Shown here: positions 1 to 7,784 of the stretch, piece by piece
Position numbering within the stretch: the stretch's first letter is position 1
Layout: every line of letters begins with the position of its first letter
From: Modestobacter sp. VKM Ac-2982
GTDB taxonomy: Bacteria; Actinomycetota; Actinomycetes; Mycobacteriales; Geodermatophilaceae
Length of the DNA stretch: 64,000 nt
NCBI RefSeq assembly: GCF_026967935.1
Contig: NZ_JAPVBL010000006.1
Location: 110,051-174,050, forward strand
Direction: 5' to 3'
Translations under genes and position numbers: made by a program
The notes under the pieces: generated by a model
Database searches by the model: none
What the model was told of the DNA's origin: nothing
Seen by the model: only the letters and a program-made list of their open reading frames with translations

Positions 1-710
1 AGCCCGTCGCGGTCGAGCCCGAGCCGGAGCCGGCACCCGTCGTGGAGCCGGCAGCCGTCGCGGAGCCGGCACCCGTCGTCGAGCCGGCAGCACCGACCAT
101 GTCCACCGGCAGGACGACGCCGAAGGCGCCGGCCAGGGTCACCCGGGCCGCCCCGACGCCGCTGGACGAGGAGCAGCCGTTCATCCCGTGGGCGCCGAAG
201 CAGGCCGGGGACAAGCGGCAGCTGGACCGGTTGGCCGACCCCGCCGTCGCCCGACTGGTGCGCCGGGTGCTCACCGCGGGCATCAAGGCGGAAGGGCCGG
301 TGCACCGGGACCGGCTGGCCCGGCTGACCGCGTCGGCGTTCGGGCTCTCCCGGGTGACCGAGGCCCGGCGGGACGCACTGCTGGCGCTGCTGCCGGCCAG
401 CGCCGTCGACGGCGACTTCCTGTGGCCGGCCTCGATCGACCGGGAGACGTGGAGCTGGTTCCGCCGCCAGGCCAACAGCGCCGACCGCCCGCTGGACCAG
501 GTGGCGCCGCAGGAGATCGCCAACGCCATGGTGGCGCTGTGCCGGGCCGGCAGCGGCCTGTCCCGCGACGTGCTGCAGCTCCGGACCCTCGAGGTCTTCG
601 GTCACCGCCGGCGCACCGCTGCCCTGGTGCCGCTGCTCGACGCCGTGCTGGCCGGCGCCCTGGCCGCCGGGCGGCTCACCGAGCAGCCCTCCGGCCGGCT
701 CAACGCCTGA
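1..710 (+). CDS. C-terminal part of a DUF3320 / SF1 helicase-family protein (5' end outside window)
   Basis: The reading frame is open from the left edge (first full codon at base 3) and ends at TGA 708-710, so only the last 235 residues are visible. They begin with a Pro/Glu/Ala/Val-rich repeat linker of about 30 residues (units like EPAPVVEPA), then a globular domain. That domain matches the C-terminus of the large helicase at 33319-38979 closely: both have RLVRRVL.AGI.AEGPVHR.RLARLTASAFG, then ANAMVALCR or GNAMVALCR, and FGHRRR near the end. In such proteins this is the DUF3320 domain, after the helicase and nuclease modules. I infer the missing upstream part encodes a paralogue of that protein. 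Function of DUF3320 is unknown; the family has been linked to phage defence. Confidence 0.8.
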   Translation, partial: PVAVEPEPEPAPVVEPAAVAEPAPVVEPAAPTMSTGRTTPKAPARVTRAAPTPLDEEQPFIPWAPKQAGDKRQLDRLADPAVARLVRRVLTAGIKAEGPVHRDRLARLTASAFGLSRVTEARRDALLALLPASAVDGDFLWPASIDRETWSWFRRQANSADRPLDQVAPQEIANAMVALCRAGSGLSRDVLQLRTLEVFGHRRRTAALVPLLDAVLAGALAAGRLTEQPSGRLNA

Positions 711-712
711 TC

Positions 713-746
713 CCGGGGCGGCGGGGACCCGTCCCCGCCGCCCCGG
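713..746. terminator. Bidirectional terminator hairpin
   Basis: Two perfectly complementary 16-base arms (713-728 and 731-746) sit exactly between the stop of the left-edge gene and the stop of the convergent HD-domain gene. There is no T-run, as is usual for high-GC actinobacterial hairpins. Confidence 0.75.
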
Positions 747-1385
747 TCACCGCCCCGCGTCGCCCGACCGGTCCAGCGGGTTGGCGCGGACCCGGTCGGC
801 GAACCCGCCGGCGACGAACTGCCCCGCCAGGGACGACGGCTTGCGCCGCGCCTGCTCGGTGAAGCAGCCGAGGAACTCCTCGGCCAGACCGAGCCGCGGG
901 AACGCCTCCAGCACCTCGGCGCGGACGTCCGCCGGCCAGTCGTCGGGACGGCGACCGGAGACGTCCAGCCCGGTGGCCAGCTCCAGCAGGTGGCCCTCCG
1001 GATCCGCGGCGACGTCGACCTCCGGCGCCATGTGCGCGACGATGACCCCCGCGGTGCGTCGCCGCCGGTCGGCGTCCCACCCGGCACCGGCACCGAAGAC
1101 CCAGGCGACCGCGCCGCCGGCCTCCTCGAACGGCACGGTGGCGCTGTCGAACACGGGCGCCAGCCCGATGTCGTGCAGCATGGCCGCGACGTAGAGCAGC
1201 TCGGCGTCGAAGGCGATCCCCCGCGCCCCGCCGTACGCGGCGGCCCAGAGGTGGGCGCGTCGGCAGTGGTTCAGCAGCGCCGGCGAGTGGAACTGTTGGG
1301 CCACCTGGAGGGCGGAGGCGGCGGCGGGGGTGTCGGGGACGAGGTCGTCGAGAGCCACGGACGGCAGTCTGGCCGCCGACCGCAC
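747..1385 (-). CDS. HD-domain phosphohydrolase-like protein
   Basis: A 212-residue soluble protein. The HD metal-binding signature is visible: a conserved His in NHCRRAH, then AAMLHDIGL (the His-Asp doublet), then a later His in VIVAHM. HD domains hydrolyse phosphate esters or, in the cyanamide-hydratase-like branch this most resembles, hydrate small nitriles; I cannot tell which applies. The GTG at 1385 is the longest start; a GTG nine codons downstream is possible. It ends against a strong hairpin shared with the convergent upstream gene. The next gene (NmrA-like) lies 68 bases upstream on the same strand, so cotranscription is possible. Confidence 0.7.
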   Translation of the reverse strand: MRSAARLPSVALDDLVPDTPAAASALQVAQQFHSPALLNHCRRAHLWAAAYGGARGIAFDAELLYVAAMLHDIGLAPVFDSATVPFEEAGGAVAWVFGAGAGWDADRRRRTAGVIVAHMAPEVDVAADPEGHLLELATGLDVSGRRPDDWPADVRAEVLEAFPRLGLAEEFLGCFTEQARRKPSSLAGQFVAGGFADRVRANPLDRSGDAGR

Positions 1386-1453
1386 CCCTCGTCCCGTCCC
1401 CGACGCGAGGTGGCAGGAACCCGGCGATCACCGGCGGGATCCGCCGCATCCGG

Positions 1454-2341
1454 TCAGCCGGCCGGGGTCCAGCCGGTGCGCTGGAGCCAGCCGGGCAGGT
1501 CGTGCAGGTCCGGCACGAGTGCCCGGCTGGCGGCGAGGTCGCCCTGGTAGGCAGGGGTCTCGGCGAACCACCGGAACATCCGGGTCATGTCCTCGTCGCC
1601 GCCGAGCACGGCCAGCGGCAGCGCCTCGTAGCGAGCGGGCAACCCGGCTGCGGCGCCGAACGCGGCGGCGATCTGCTCGCCGGTCCGCTCGTCGCCGGCG
1701 AGCTCGATGGCGCCGCCGGGCACCCGGCCGGGCTGCTGCAGTGCGGCCGCGGCGGCGGTGCCGATGTCCTGCACGGCGACCATCTGCAACGGCACCCCGG
1801 CCGGCAGCGGCAGCCGGACGACGAGGACCCCGTCCTCGACCGTCGGCCCCTGGGCGGTCAGGTTCTCCAGGAAGAAGACCGGCCGCAGGACGGTGGCCGG
1901 CAGCCCCAGCGACGCGATGTGCTCCTCCACCCGCCGCTTGCTCTCGAAGTGCGGCACACCGGTCTCCCGCTCCGCGCCGCCGACCGAGCTGTAGACCAGG
2001 TGCCCCACCCCGGCCTCGGCCGCGGCGTCGGCGAGGGTCCGGCCGTCCTGCACCTCGCCCTCGACGCCCCGCTCATCGGCGAAGGTGGTCATCGCGAACA
2101 CCCGGTCGGCGCCACGGAGCGCGGCGCGCGGCGATCCGGGGTCCCGCAGGTCGGCTTGGACGAGCTCGGCGCCGCGCGCGGCCAGTGCCCGGGCGCTGGC
2201 CTTGCCCGGGTCGCGGACCAGTGCGCGCACCCGCACGCCGGCGTCGAGCAGCGCATGTGCGGTCGCCCCGCCCTGCTGACCGGTCGAGCCGACGACGGCG
2301 ACGACGGGGCTGTCGCTGCTGGAGGTGGTGGTCGTGTCCAT
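1454..2341 (-). CDS. NmrA/HSCARG-type NAD(P)-binding protein
   Basis: A 295-residue protein of the atypical short-chain dehydrogenase superfamily. The N-terminal Rossmann motif reads VVGSTGQQG (GxTGxxG type), followed by NmrA features such as ALVRDP, VQADLRDP and the HLVYSSVGG strand. NmrA-like proteins bind NAD(P)(H) and act as redox sensors or as reductases; without biochemical data the role stays open. The ATG at 2341 has a good ribosome site (GAGGGAG about 8 bases upstream). It is divergent from a MarR regulator, and the 83-base gap holds two inverted repeats, so control by that regulator is likely. MarR plus NmrA or quinone-reductase pairs are a common electrophile or oxidant response arrangement (family knowledge). 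Confidence 0.8.
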   Translation of the reverse strand: MDTTTTSSSDSPVVAVVGSTGQQGGATAHALLDAGVRVRALVRDPGKASARALAARGAELVQADLRDPGSPRAALRGADRVFAMTTFADERGVEGEVQDGRTLADAAAEAGVGHLVYSSVGGAERETGVPHFESKRRVEEHIASLGLPATVLRPVFFLENLTAQGPTVEDGVLVVRLPLPAGVPLQMVAVQDIGTAAAAALQQPGRVPGGAIELAGDERTGEQIAAAFGAAAGLPARYEALPLAVLGGDEDMTRMFRWFAETPAYQGDLAASRALVPDLHDLPGWLQRTGWTPAG

Positions 2342-2360
2342 GCTGTACTCCCTCGGACCG

Positions 2361-2408
2361 GGAACCGCTTCAGGCGGGTTCCTGTAGTCGGCTGACCAGT
2401 AGCCGACT
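2361..2408. promoter_or_regulatory. Divergent promoter with two inverted repeats (likely MarR operator)
   Basis: In the gap between the NmrA-like gene and the MarR gene lie GGAACC...GGTTCC (2361-2366 / 2377-2382) and a perfect 8-base dyad AGTCGGCT (2386-2393) / AGCCGACT (2401-2408) with a 7-base spacer. A dyad this size between a MarR gene and its divergent neighbour is the usual place for autoregulatory binding. Confidence 0.6.
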
Positions 2409-2424
2409 GTGTTTCATTCCGGGG

Positions 2425-2913
2425 GTGGGCACACTGGCTCAGGAGCAGGCGCACGACGGGTCGTCGGTCGCGGCGGCCGGGCCGGTCAGCGCGCTGATCC
2501 CGACGGTCGCCCGAGCGCACCGCACGCTGGCGGGGTCGCTGCTGCGGGAGGTCGGCCTCTACCCGGGCCAGGAGCTCCTGCTGATGCAGCTGTGGGAGCG
2601 CGAGCCCCGCTCCCCCGGAGAACTCGCCCGGGCGCTGCAGGTGGAGCCGCCGACCGCGGTCAAGGCGGTGTCCAGGCTGGAGGAGGCCGGCTTCGTCCGG
2701 CGCGAGCGGTCAGCGGAGGACCGGCGGGTGGTGCTGGTGTCGCTGACCGCGAGCGGCCGCGCACTGCGGCCGCGGGTCGAGCAGATCTGGGCCGAACTCG
2801 AGCGGCGCACGGTCGGGGACCTGAGCCGGGCCGACCGCGCGCGGCTGATCGAGCTGCTGAGCTCGATCAGCCGCAACGTCGGTGACGTCGGTCCGGACCC
2901 GTACGGCCCCTGA
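2425..2913 (+). CDS. MarR family transcriptional regulator
   Basis: About 162 residues, dimeric winged-helix repressor type. The recognition region ELARALQVEPPTAVKAV, the following RLEEAGFVRRER and the wing with EDRRVVLVSLT are diagnostic of MarR. MarR proteins release DNA on binding phenolic or oxidising ligands. The frame stays open far upstream, but the protein family begins near GTG 2425; upstream codons overlap the operator dyads and look non-coding. The dyad at 2386-2408 lies immediately before the start, consistent with autorepression. The divergent NmrA-like gene is its probable target. Confidence 0.85.
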   Translation: MGTLAQEQAHDGSSVAAAGPVSALIPTVARAHRTLAGSLLREVGLYPGQELLLMQLWEREPRSPGELARALQVEPPTAVKAVSRLEEAGFVRRERSAEDRRVVLVSLTASGRALRPRVEQIWAELERRTVGDLSRADRARLIELLSSISRNVGDVGPDPYGP

Positions 2914-2941
2914 CCGCGCCCCGACGGAAGCGGTGCGCCGG

Positions 2942-3094
2942 TCAGCCGCGCCGGGTGGTGCCGGTGCCGCCGCTCTTCTTCCCGCGCATCGAGGAGATCG
3001 CGCTCTTGATCTTGCGCTGGTTCTCCGGCTTCTGCGCAGCCGACATGGCCTTCTTCGCCGCGGCGCCCTTGGTGAGCTTGCTGAGCATGCCCAT
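2942..3094 (-). CDS. Small basic protein (50 aa), paralogue of 56629-56784
   Basis: Short gene with a strong ribosome site (AAGGAGGA 6-7 bases before ATG 3094). The product is Lys/Arg-rich: start MGMLSKLTKGAAAKKAM, then AAQKPENQRKIKSAIS, then KKSGGTGTTRRG. A second gene at 56629-56784 encodes the same architecture (KPQNQAKLKKAF, then AKRSGGKGGTGRH), giving a shared pattern KPxNQxKxKxA...K(K/R)SGGxGxT. Conservation of the pattern with different third bases argues for a real protein. Length, charge and amphipathic helix suggest a nucleic-acid-binding or ribosome/nucleoid-associated peptide, but I do not recognise a named family. Confidence 0.65.
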   Translation of the reverse strand: MGMLSKLTKGAAAKKAMSAAQKPENQRKIKSAISSMRGKKSGGTGTTRRG

Positions 3095-3179
3095 GGTGGT
3101 CCTCCTTCGTCTCGATCAACAGCTGGTCACCTGACGGTGCCCGCACAGCTCGCGCTCAACCGGTCCCGGGCGGTCTCGT

Positions 3180-3839
3180 TCAGCCGGATGCAGGCCGTTC
3201 CTCGCCGGCGTCCTCCTCGGCGTCCTCCTCGTCCTCGGCCGGGGCGTCCCCCAGGCCGCTGTCGCGGGCCAACAGGTAGGTCGCCCCGCCCAGCAGCGCG
3301 CCGGCGATCACCGAGAGGACCACGACGACCGGTGGGCTCACCGGCCCGAGCGCCCAGGTGAGCAACGAGCGGGAGCGCGAGGTCGGGTCGGCCAGGACCA
3401 CCCCGACGAACACCCCGGCCAGCAGACCTGCGCCGGCAGCGAAGACGCCGGCGGCCCGACCGGTCCACCCCAGGCGGTCGGCGAGCTCGCGGGCGGCCCG
3501 CACGATCCGGCCGGCCCGCAGCACCCGGAGCGCGCCGACGGCCCGGACCAGCCGCAAGAGCTGGACCGGTCCGACGGCGAGCACGATCGCCACCAGCACC
3601 GCGAAGCTGAGCGCCAGCAACCCCACGTGCCCGCGGATCCAGGCGCGTTTGTCCTCCGCCACCACCAGCAGGATGACCGCCTCGCCGACGAGCACGACGC
3701 CGCTGGCGATGTCCACCCAGCGGCCGGCGGTGCCCAGCGGTCCGCCGGCGAAGGTCAGGAACATCGCCGGCACCGAGGCCAGGGCCGCGACCAGGACGGG
3801 GAGCGCCAGACGGCGTTCCCACCGCTCCTCCCGGCTCAC
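3180..3839 (-). CDS. Voltage-sensor/channel-like membrane protein lacking a selectivity filter
   Basis: A 219-residue integral membrane protein with five or six predicted helices. The fourth-helix region (QLLRLVRAVGALRVLRAGR and onward) carries arginines at roughly every third position, the hallmark of an S4 voltage sensor. Two further helices follow where a pore would be, but the loop between them contains no TVGYG-like filter. The C-terminus is a soluble acidic tail (EDEEDAEEDAGEE). It resembles the six-helix potassium-channel fold with an altered or lost pore. Starts at GTG 3839, with GAGGTG upstream; it begins only 19 bases after the F420 gene ends on the same strand, so the two may be cotranscribed. 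Confidence 0.6.
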   Translation of the reverse strand: MSREERWERRLALPVLVAALASVPAMFLTFAGGPLGTAGRWVDIASGVVLVGEAVILLVVAEDKRAWIRGHVGLLALSFAVLVAIVLAVGPVQLLRLVRAVGALRVLRAGRIVRAARELADRLGWTGRAAGVFAAGAGLLAGVFVGVVLADPTSRSRSLLTWALGPVSPPVVVVLSVIAGALLGGATYLLARDSGLGDAPAEDEEDAEEDAGEERPASG

Positions 3840-3858
3840 GGCGCACCTCGCACGGGGA

Positions 3859-4827
3859 TCAGGACGACGGGGTCAGCGAACGCACCCGCTCGATGAGCTC
3901 GCCCTTGCAGACCTCCAGGAAACCGTCGGGGTCCGGGCCGGCGTTCTGGAAGACGATGTGGTCGAAGCCGGCGTCGACGTAGGGCTGCGCCTGCTGCACG
4001 TGCCGGTCGAGGTCCGGGCCGCAGGAGAACTGGCCCTTGACGTCGTCCAGGGTGACCGTGCTGCTGGCGGCGTCGAAGTTGACCGGGTTGGGCAGCTCGC
4101 TCATCACCTTCCAGCCGGACAGCGCCCAGCGGCTGGTCTTCAGCGCCTCCTGCGCGGCGGCGTCCTCGTCCGGCGCCCAGGCCATCGGCACCTCGGCGTA
4201 CTTCGGGCCGCTGCCCCCGTGCTCGGCGTAGGCCTGGACCAGCTCGGCCTTCGGCTCGGTGGCGAACAGCCCGCTCCCGTACTGGGCCGCGAGCTTGGAG
4301 GCCCCCGGGCCGCCGCTGGCGACGGCGATCACCGGCAGCTGGTCGGGCAGGTCGAACACCCGGGCGTCCTCCAGGGTGAGGTACTTCCCCTCGTAGGACT
4401 GGTAGCCGCCCTGCCACAGCAGGTCGATGATCTCCAGCGCCTCGCGGAGCATGTGGTGCCGGATCCGGACGGCGGGCCAGCCGCCCCCGACCACGTGCTC
4501 GTTGAGCCGTTCACCGGCGCCGATGCCCAGGGTGAACCGGTTGTCCGACAGCAGCTGGACGGTGGCGGCGGCCTGGGCGATGACAGCCGGGTGGTACCGG
4601 ATCATCGGGCAGGTCACGCCGGTGGCCAGGCCGATCCGCTCGGTCTTCGCCGCCATGCTGCCGAGCATCGACCAGGTGAACCCGCTGTGGCCCTGCTCCT
4701 CCAGCCACGGGTGGTAGTGGTCGCTGAGCTCGACGAAGTCGAAGCCGGCCTCCTCGGCCGCCACGGTCTGCTCGACGATCTCCGTGGGGCTGAACGCCTC
4801 GGTGGCGAGCTTGTAGCCGACCTGCAT
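3859..4827 (-). CDS. F420-dependent LLM-class oxidoreductase (Fgd-like)
   Basis: A 322-residue luciferase-like (β/α)8 barrel protein. Near the N-terminus it has QVGYKLATEAF and FVELSDHYHPW, followed by the ATGVTCP and GIGAGERLNEH motifs typical of the F420-dependent glucose-6-phosphate dehydrogenase-like group. Such enzymes transfer hydride to or from the deazaflavin F420 in the cytoplasm; the substrate cannot be read from sequence. ATG 4827 is chosen because GGAGG lies about 9 bases upstream; a GTG at 4848 would add seven residues. F420 use fits an actinobacterium. Confidence 0.85.
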   Translation of the reverse strand: MQVGYKLATEAFSPTEIVEQTVAAEEAGFDFVELSDHYHPWLEEQGHSGFTWSMLGSMAAKTERIGLATGVTCPMIRYHPAVIAQAAATVQLLSDNRFTLGIGAGERLNEHVVGGGWPAVRIRHHMLREALEIIDLLWQGGYQSYEGKYLTLEDARVFDLPDQLPVIAVASGGPGASKLAAQYGSGLFATEPKAELVQAYAEHGGSGPKYAEVPMAWAPDEDAAAQEALKTSRWALSGWKVMSELPNPVNFDAASSTVTLDDVKGQFSCGPDLDRHVQQAQPYVDAGFDHIVFQNAGPDPDGFLEVCKGELIERVRSLTPSS

Positions 4828-4899
4828 GGGGAGTCCCTCCGTCGTCACGTGCTGTCTCCGACGGCGGTGCCCGGGAGGTCGGCAGCGGAAACCGGCCGG

Positions 4900-5670
4900 T
4901 CAGCCGGCGACCAGGCCCCAGGGGTCGGCGGCCACCTCGTCGGCCTGGGCGCGGGTCAGCTCCCCGACGTCCACCAGCCGGTCCAGCACGTGCCCCTGCC
5001 GGGCGGCCGCCCGGTCGGGGTGCTGCACCGGGTCGTAGGCGCTCGGGGCCTGCAGCAGGCCGGCCAGCAGCGTGGCCTGGGCCCAGCTGAGCTCCTCGGG
5101 TGGCACGCCGAAGTACCCCTGCGCCGCCGCGGTGGCACCGGTGAAGCCGTGCCCGAAGTATGCGTCGTCCAGGTACATCCGGAGCACGGCGTCCTCGCTC
5201 CAGGTGCGGTCCAGCTTCAGCGCCAGCACCACCGCGGAGACCCGGTCGGTGAACCCGTTCTCCCCGCCCTCGTAGACGTTCTTCGCCAGCTGCTGGTGCA
5301 GCGTCGACCCGCCCAGGTCGACGCCGGTCAGCGCTCCACGGGCCGCCCGCACCACACCGCGCGGGTCGACGCCCGGGTGGCTGCGGAAGTGGCTGTCCTC
5401 GGTGGCCAGCACCGCCGCCGACAGCCGCGCCGGCAGTGGCCCGGACAGTGGCGGCGCTGCGGCGGCCACCAGCCGGGCATCCACCCGGTCCCGGGCGTCA
5501 CCGACGTCGGGGGTCAGCTGCCAGGCCACGGCGAGGAGGAGCAGCCCGACGAGGACGAGGGCGACCACGGCCCGGACCGCACCGCGCAGCACCCGGCGCC
5601 CCCGGGACACCCGCCGTGGCCGCGGGGCCGGTGCGGGCGACCAAGTGGGCCGGGACGCCGTCGTCACCAC
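4900..5670 (-). CDS. Monofunctional peptidoglycan transglycosylase (GT51)
   Basis: About 256 residues: a short basic N-terminus, one membrane anchor (VVALVLVGLLLLAVAW), then a GT51 domain with no transpeptidase domain. GT51 signatures are present: ATEDSHFRSHPG (the catalytic Glu of the EDxxFxxH motif), GGSTLHQQLAKN, and a third motif around RMYLDDAYFGHG. It polymerises lipid II into glycan strands outside the membrane. The start is uncertain: tandem GTGs at 5667-5670 fit the length of the paralogue at 11288-12055, but the ribosome site is weak. The two paralogues end almost identically (W.LVAG / W.IVAG). Confidence 0.8.
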   Translation of the reverse strand: MVTTASRPTWSPAPAPRPRRVSRGRRVLRGAVRAVVALVLVGLLLLAVAWQLTPDVGDARDRVDARLVAAAAPPLSGPLPARLSAAVLATEDSHFRSHPGVDPRGVVRAARGALTGVDLGGSTLHQQLAKNVYEGGENGFTDRVSAVVLALKLDRTWSEDAVLRMYLDDAYFGHGFTGATAAAQGYFGVPPEELSWAQATLLAGLLQAPSAYDPVQHPDRAAARQGHVLDRLVDVGELTRAQADEVAADPWGLVAG

Positions 5671-5852
5671 GCCGGCCCACCGGCGGACGTCGGGGCGTGC
5701 GGTGCGGACATCGGGTGCTCCTCGGCTGGGGTGCGGTGCTCCCCCAGTCGACCGCAGTCCACCCGCGGCGCGCATCGGCCCGCGCACTGACCTCCGTCGT
5801 CCCCCCTGCACCCCCGGGCGGACCCCCTCCTCCGCTCCTGGGTGGACCCCGG

Positions 5853-6329
5853 TCAGCCGGGGGTGGCCAGCCGGTCCAGCAGCCGGTCCAGGAACGGCAG
5901 CTGGCCCTTGACGAGCTTGGCCCGCGCCTCCGCGACCGGGAACCACCCGGCCCGGTCGATCTCGGGGAACTGCTGGACCCGGCCCGACCGGGGCGGCCAC
6001 TCCAGGTCGAAGGTGTTGCTGGTGCAGGCTGCGGCGTCCAGGTCGCCCGCCGCGGCGAAGACGGTGAGCAGCTTGCCGCTGGTCACCCGCAGCTCACCGA
6101 GATCGAGGAACTCCTGCGCCGGCACCGGCGAGCCGAGCTCCTCGGCGAACTCCCGGCGGGCCACGTCCAGTGGCTCCTCCCCCGGCCCGTGCTCGCCCTT
6201 GGGGATCGACCATCCGCCGTCGTCCTTGCGTGCCCAGAACGGGCCACCCATGTGCCCGAGCAGCACCTCGACGTCGCCGCCGCTGGAGACCCGGTGGAGC
6301 AGCACCCCGGCGCTGCGCGTGACTGGCAC
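5853..6329 (-). CDS. Nudix hydrolase
   Basis: About 158 residues. The Nudix box is intact: Gly, then EHGPGEE, then REFAEELG, fitting GX5EX7REUXEEXGU. The flanking text (SAGVLLHR, LLGHMGGPFW, WSIPKGEH) is that of the branch that hydrolyses nucleotide or diadenosine polyphosphates. GTG 6329 is preferred because it begins just before the conserved first strand; the frame is open for 36 more codons upstream. It is divergent from rtcB, with the palindromic repeat at 6430-6455 in between. Confidence 0.8.
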   Translation of the reverse strand: MPVTRSAGVLLHRVSSGGDVEVLLGHMGGPFWARKDDGGWSIPKGEHGPGEEPLDVARREFAEELGSPVPAQEFLDLGELRVTSGKLLTVFAAAGDLDAAACTSNTFDLEWPPRSGRVQQFPEIDRAGWFPVAEARAKLVKGQLPFLDRLLDRLATPG

Positions 6330-6429
6330 GCCCGGCAGCTTCGCACGGGTTCGGCCGGGTAAACCGGGTGCGGGTCCAGCCGGAGTCACGTTGACTGCCC
6401 CGGCCGCGCGGCACCACCGACTCCCCTCT

Positions 6430-6455
6430 GGGGCCACAGTCGCGACTTCGGCCCC
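6430..6455. repeat. Palindromic repeat, copy 1 (AAGTCGCGACTT type)
   Basis: A 26-base near-palindrome GGGGCC-ACAGTCGCGACTTC-GGCCCC, imperfect only at two symmetric positions. The same core flanked by GGCC is found at 22792-22827 and 51511-51534. This copy lies between the divergent Nudix and rtcB genes, 30 bases before the rtcB start. Confidence 0.6.
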
Positions 6456-6484
6456 AACGGAGTTCGACGAGACGGGAAGGGACC

Positions 6485-7648
6485 ATGGAGACCATCAACG
6501 GACGGCTGCTGAGCTGGGCGTCCATCCTCGACCCCGGCGCCCGCGAGCAGGCCGAGCGGACCGCGGCGATGCCGTTCGTCCACCCGTACCTGGCGCTGAT
6601 GCCCGACGCCCACCTGGGCAAGGGCGCGACCGTGGGCTCGGTCATCCCGACCGACGGCGCGATCATCCCGGCCGCGGTCGGGGTCGACATCGGTTGCGGG
6701 ATGATGGCGGTGCGCACCCAGTTCGACGCCGCCGACCTGACCGGCCGCGACCTGTCCGTGCTGCACGGGCAGATCTCCCGTTCGGTGCCGCTGTCGGCCG
6801 GGCGGAACAACAAGGCGGTGCGGCCCACCGCCGAGCCCCGGGTCGCCGAGCTCCGGGCGCTCCCCGGCGTCGCCCAGGCCGACGGCGCCGCCGGCACCTG
6901 GCCGCTGCAGCTGGGGTCGCTCGGCTCGGGCAACCACTTCATCGAGGTGTCGCTGGACGAGCAGGACCGGGTCTGGCTGTTCCTGCACTCCGGCTCCCGC
7001 GGGGTCGGCAACAAGCTCGCCTCGGTGCACATCCGCCGGGCCCAGGAGCGGTGCCGCGCGCTCGGCATCGAGCTGGCCGACCGCGACCTGGCGTACCTGG
7101 AGGAGGGGACGCCGGAGTTCGACGCCTACCTCGAGGCGCTGCGCTGGGCCCAGCGGTTCGCCTGGCTGAACCGCGAGGAGATGATGGACCGGGTCGTCGA
7201 CCAGCTGGGCCGGTTCCTCGACGACGACGTCCAGCGGCTGGAGACGGTGCAGTGCCACCACAACTACACCGAGCGTGAGCAGCACGACGGGCGGGACGTG
7301 TGGCTGTCCCGCAAGGGCGCGATCAGCGCCCGGAAGGGGCAGGCCGGGCTGATCCCCGGCTCGATGGGGACGGCGTCCTACGTCGTCTCCGGCCTGGGCA
7401 ACCCGGCCGCGCTGATGTCGGCTCCGCACGGTGCGGGTCGCAACCACTCGCGCAACGCCGCCCGCCGGCTGTTCAGCCGGGCGGACCTGGAGCAGCGGAT
7501 GACCGGGATCGCCTGGGGGCACTCCGACGCGTTCCTGGACGAGCACCCGGACGCCTACAAGCCGATCGACCAGGTGATGGCCGACGCGGCCGACCTGGTG
7601 GGGGTCCGGCACACGCTGCGGCAGGTCGTCAACGTTAAGGGCGACTGA
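6485..7648 (+). CDS. rtcB: RtcB family RNA ligase
   Basis: A 387-residue protein spanning the whole RtcB fold. RtcB joins RNA 3'-phosphate (or 2',3'-cyclic phosphate) to 5'-OH ends, using GTP and Mn2+, in RNA repair or tRNA splicing. Metal and nucleotide residues are visible: MPDAHLGKGATVG, GVDIGCGM (Cys71), GSGNHFIE, HSGSRGVG, CHHNY, and SAPHGAGR, whose His315 corresponds to the guanylylated histidine. ATG 6485 follows GGGAAGGGACC. The length is at the short end for the family but no motif is missing. No archease or RtcA/RtcR gene is adjacent. A perfect hairpin begins in its stop codon. Confidence 0.92.
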   Translation: METINGRLLSWASILDPGAREQAERTAAMPFVHPYLALMPDAHLGKGATVGSVIPTDGAIIPAAVGVDIGCGMMAVRTQFDAADLTGRDLSVLHGQISRSVPLSAGRNNKAVRPTAEPRVAELRALPGVAQADGAAGTWPLQLGSLGSGNHFIEVSLDEQDRVWLFLHSGSRGVGNKLASVHIRRAQERCRALGIELADRDLAYLEEGTPEFDAYLEALRWAQRFAWLNREEMMDRVVDQLGRFLDDDVQRLETVQCHHNYTEREQHDGRDVWLSRKGAISARKGQAGLIPGSMGTASYVVSGLGNPAALMSAPHGAGRNHSRNAARRLFSRADLEQRMTGIAWGHSDAFLDEHPDAYKPIDQVMADAADLVGVRHTLRQVVNVKGD

Positions 7649-7686
7649 CCGGTGGTCGGCGTCTCCGTAGAACGCCGACCACCGGT
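7648..7686. terminator. Bidirectional terminator between rtcB and the ATPase gene
   Basis: Perfect 15-base arms ACCGGTGGTCGGCGT (7648-7662) and complement (7672-7686) with a 9-base loop. The left arm starts in the rtcB stop codon; no T-run follows. G+C drops visibly immediately after it, so it also marks the left border of the low-GC insert. Confidence 0.8.
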
Positions 7687-7784
7687 CAGCTACTCGCTAC
7701 TTTCGCGGCCGCCAAGGCCGTTCCAAGCATCAGCTCACTTAGCCTAGGCTTCCCCTACAAGCCGCTCGACCAGCCAGTCCCGCC

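Noticed and set aside
3358-5790. Long plus-strand frame across three minus-strand genes
   Set aside because: It runs antisense to recognisable genes (channel-like, F420 enzyme, GT51) and has no domain text.
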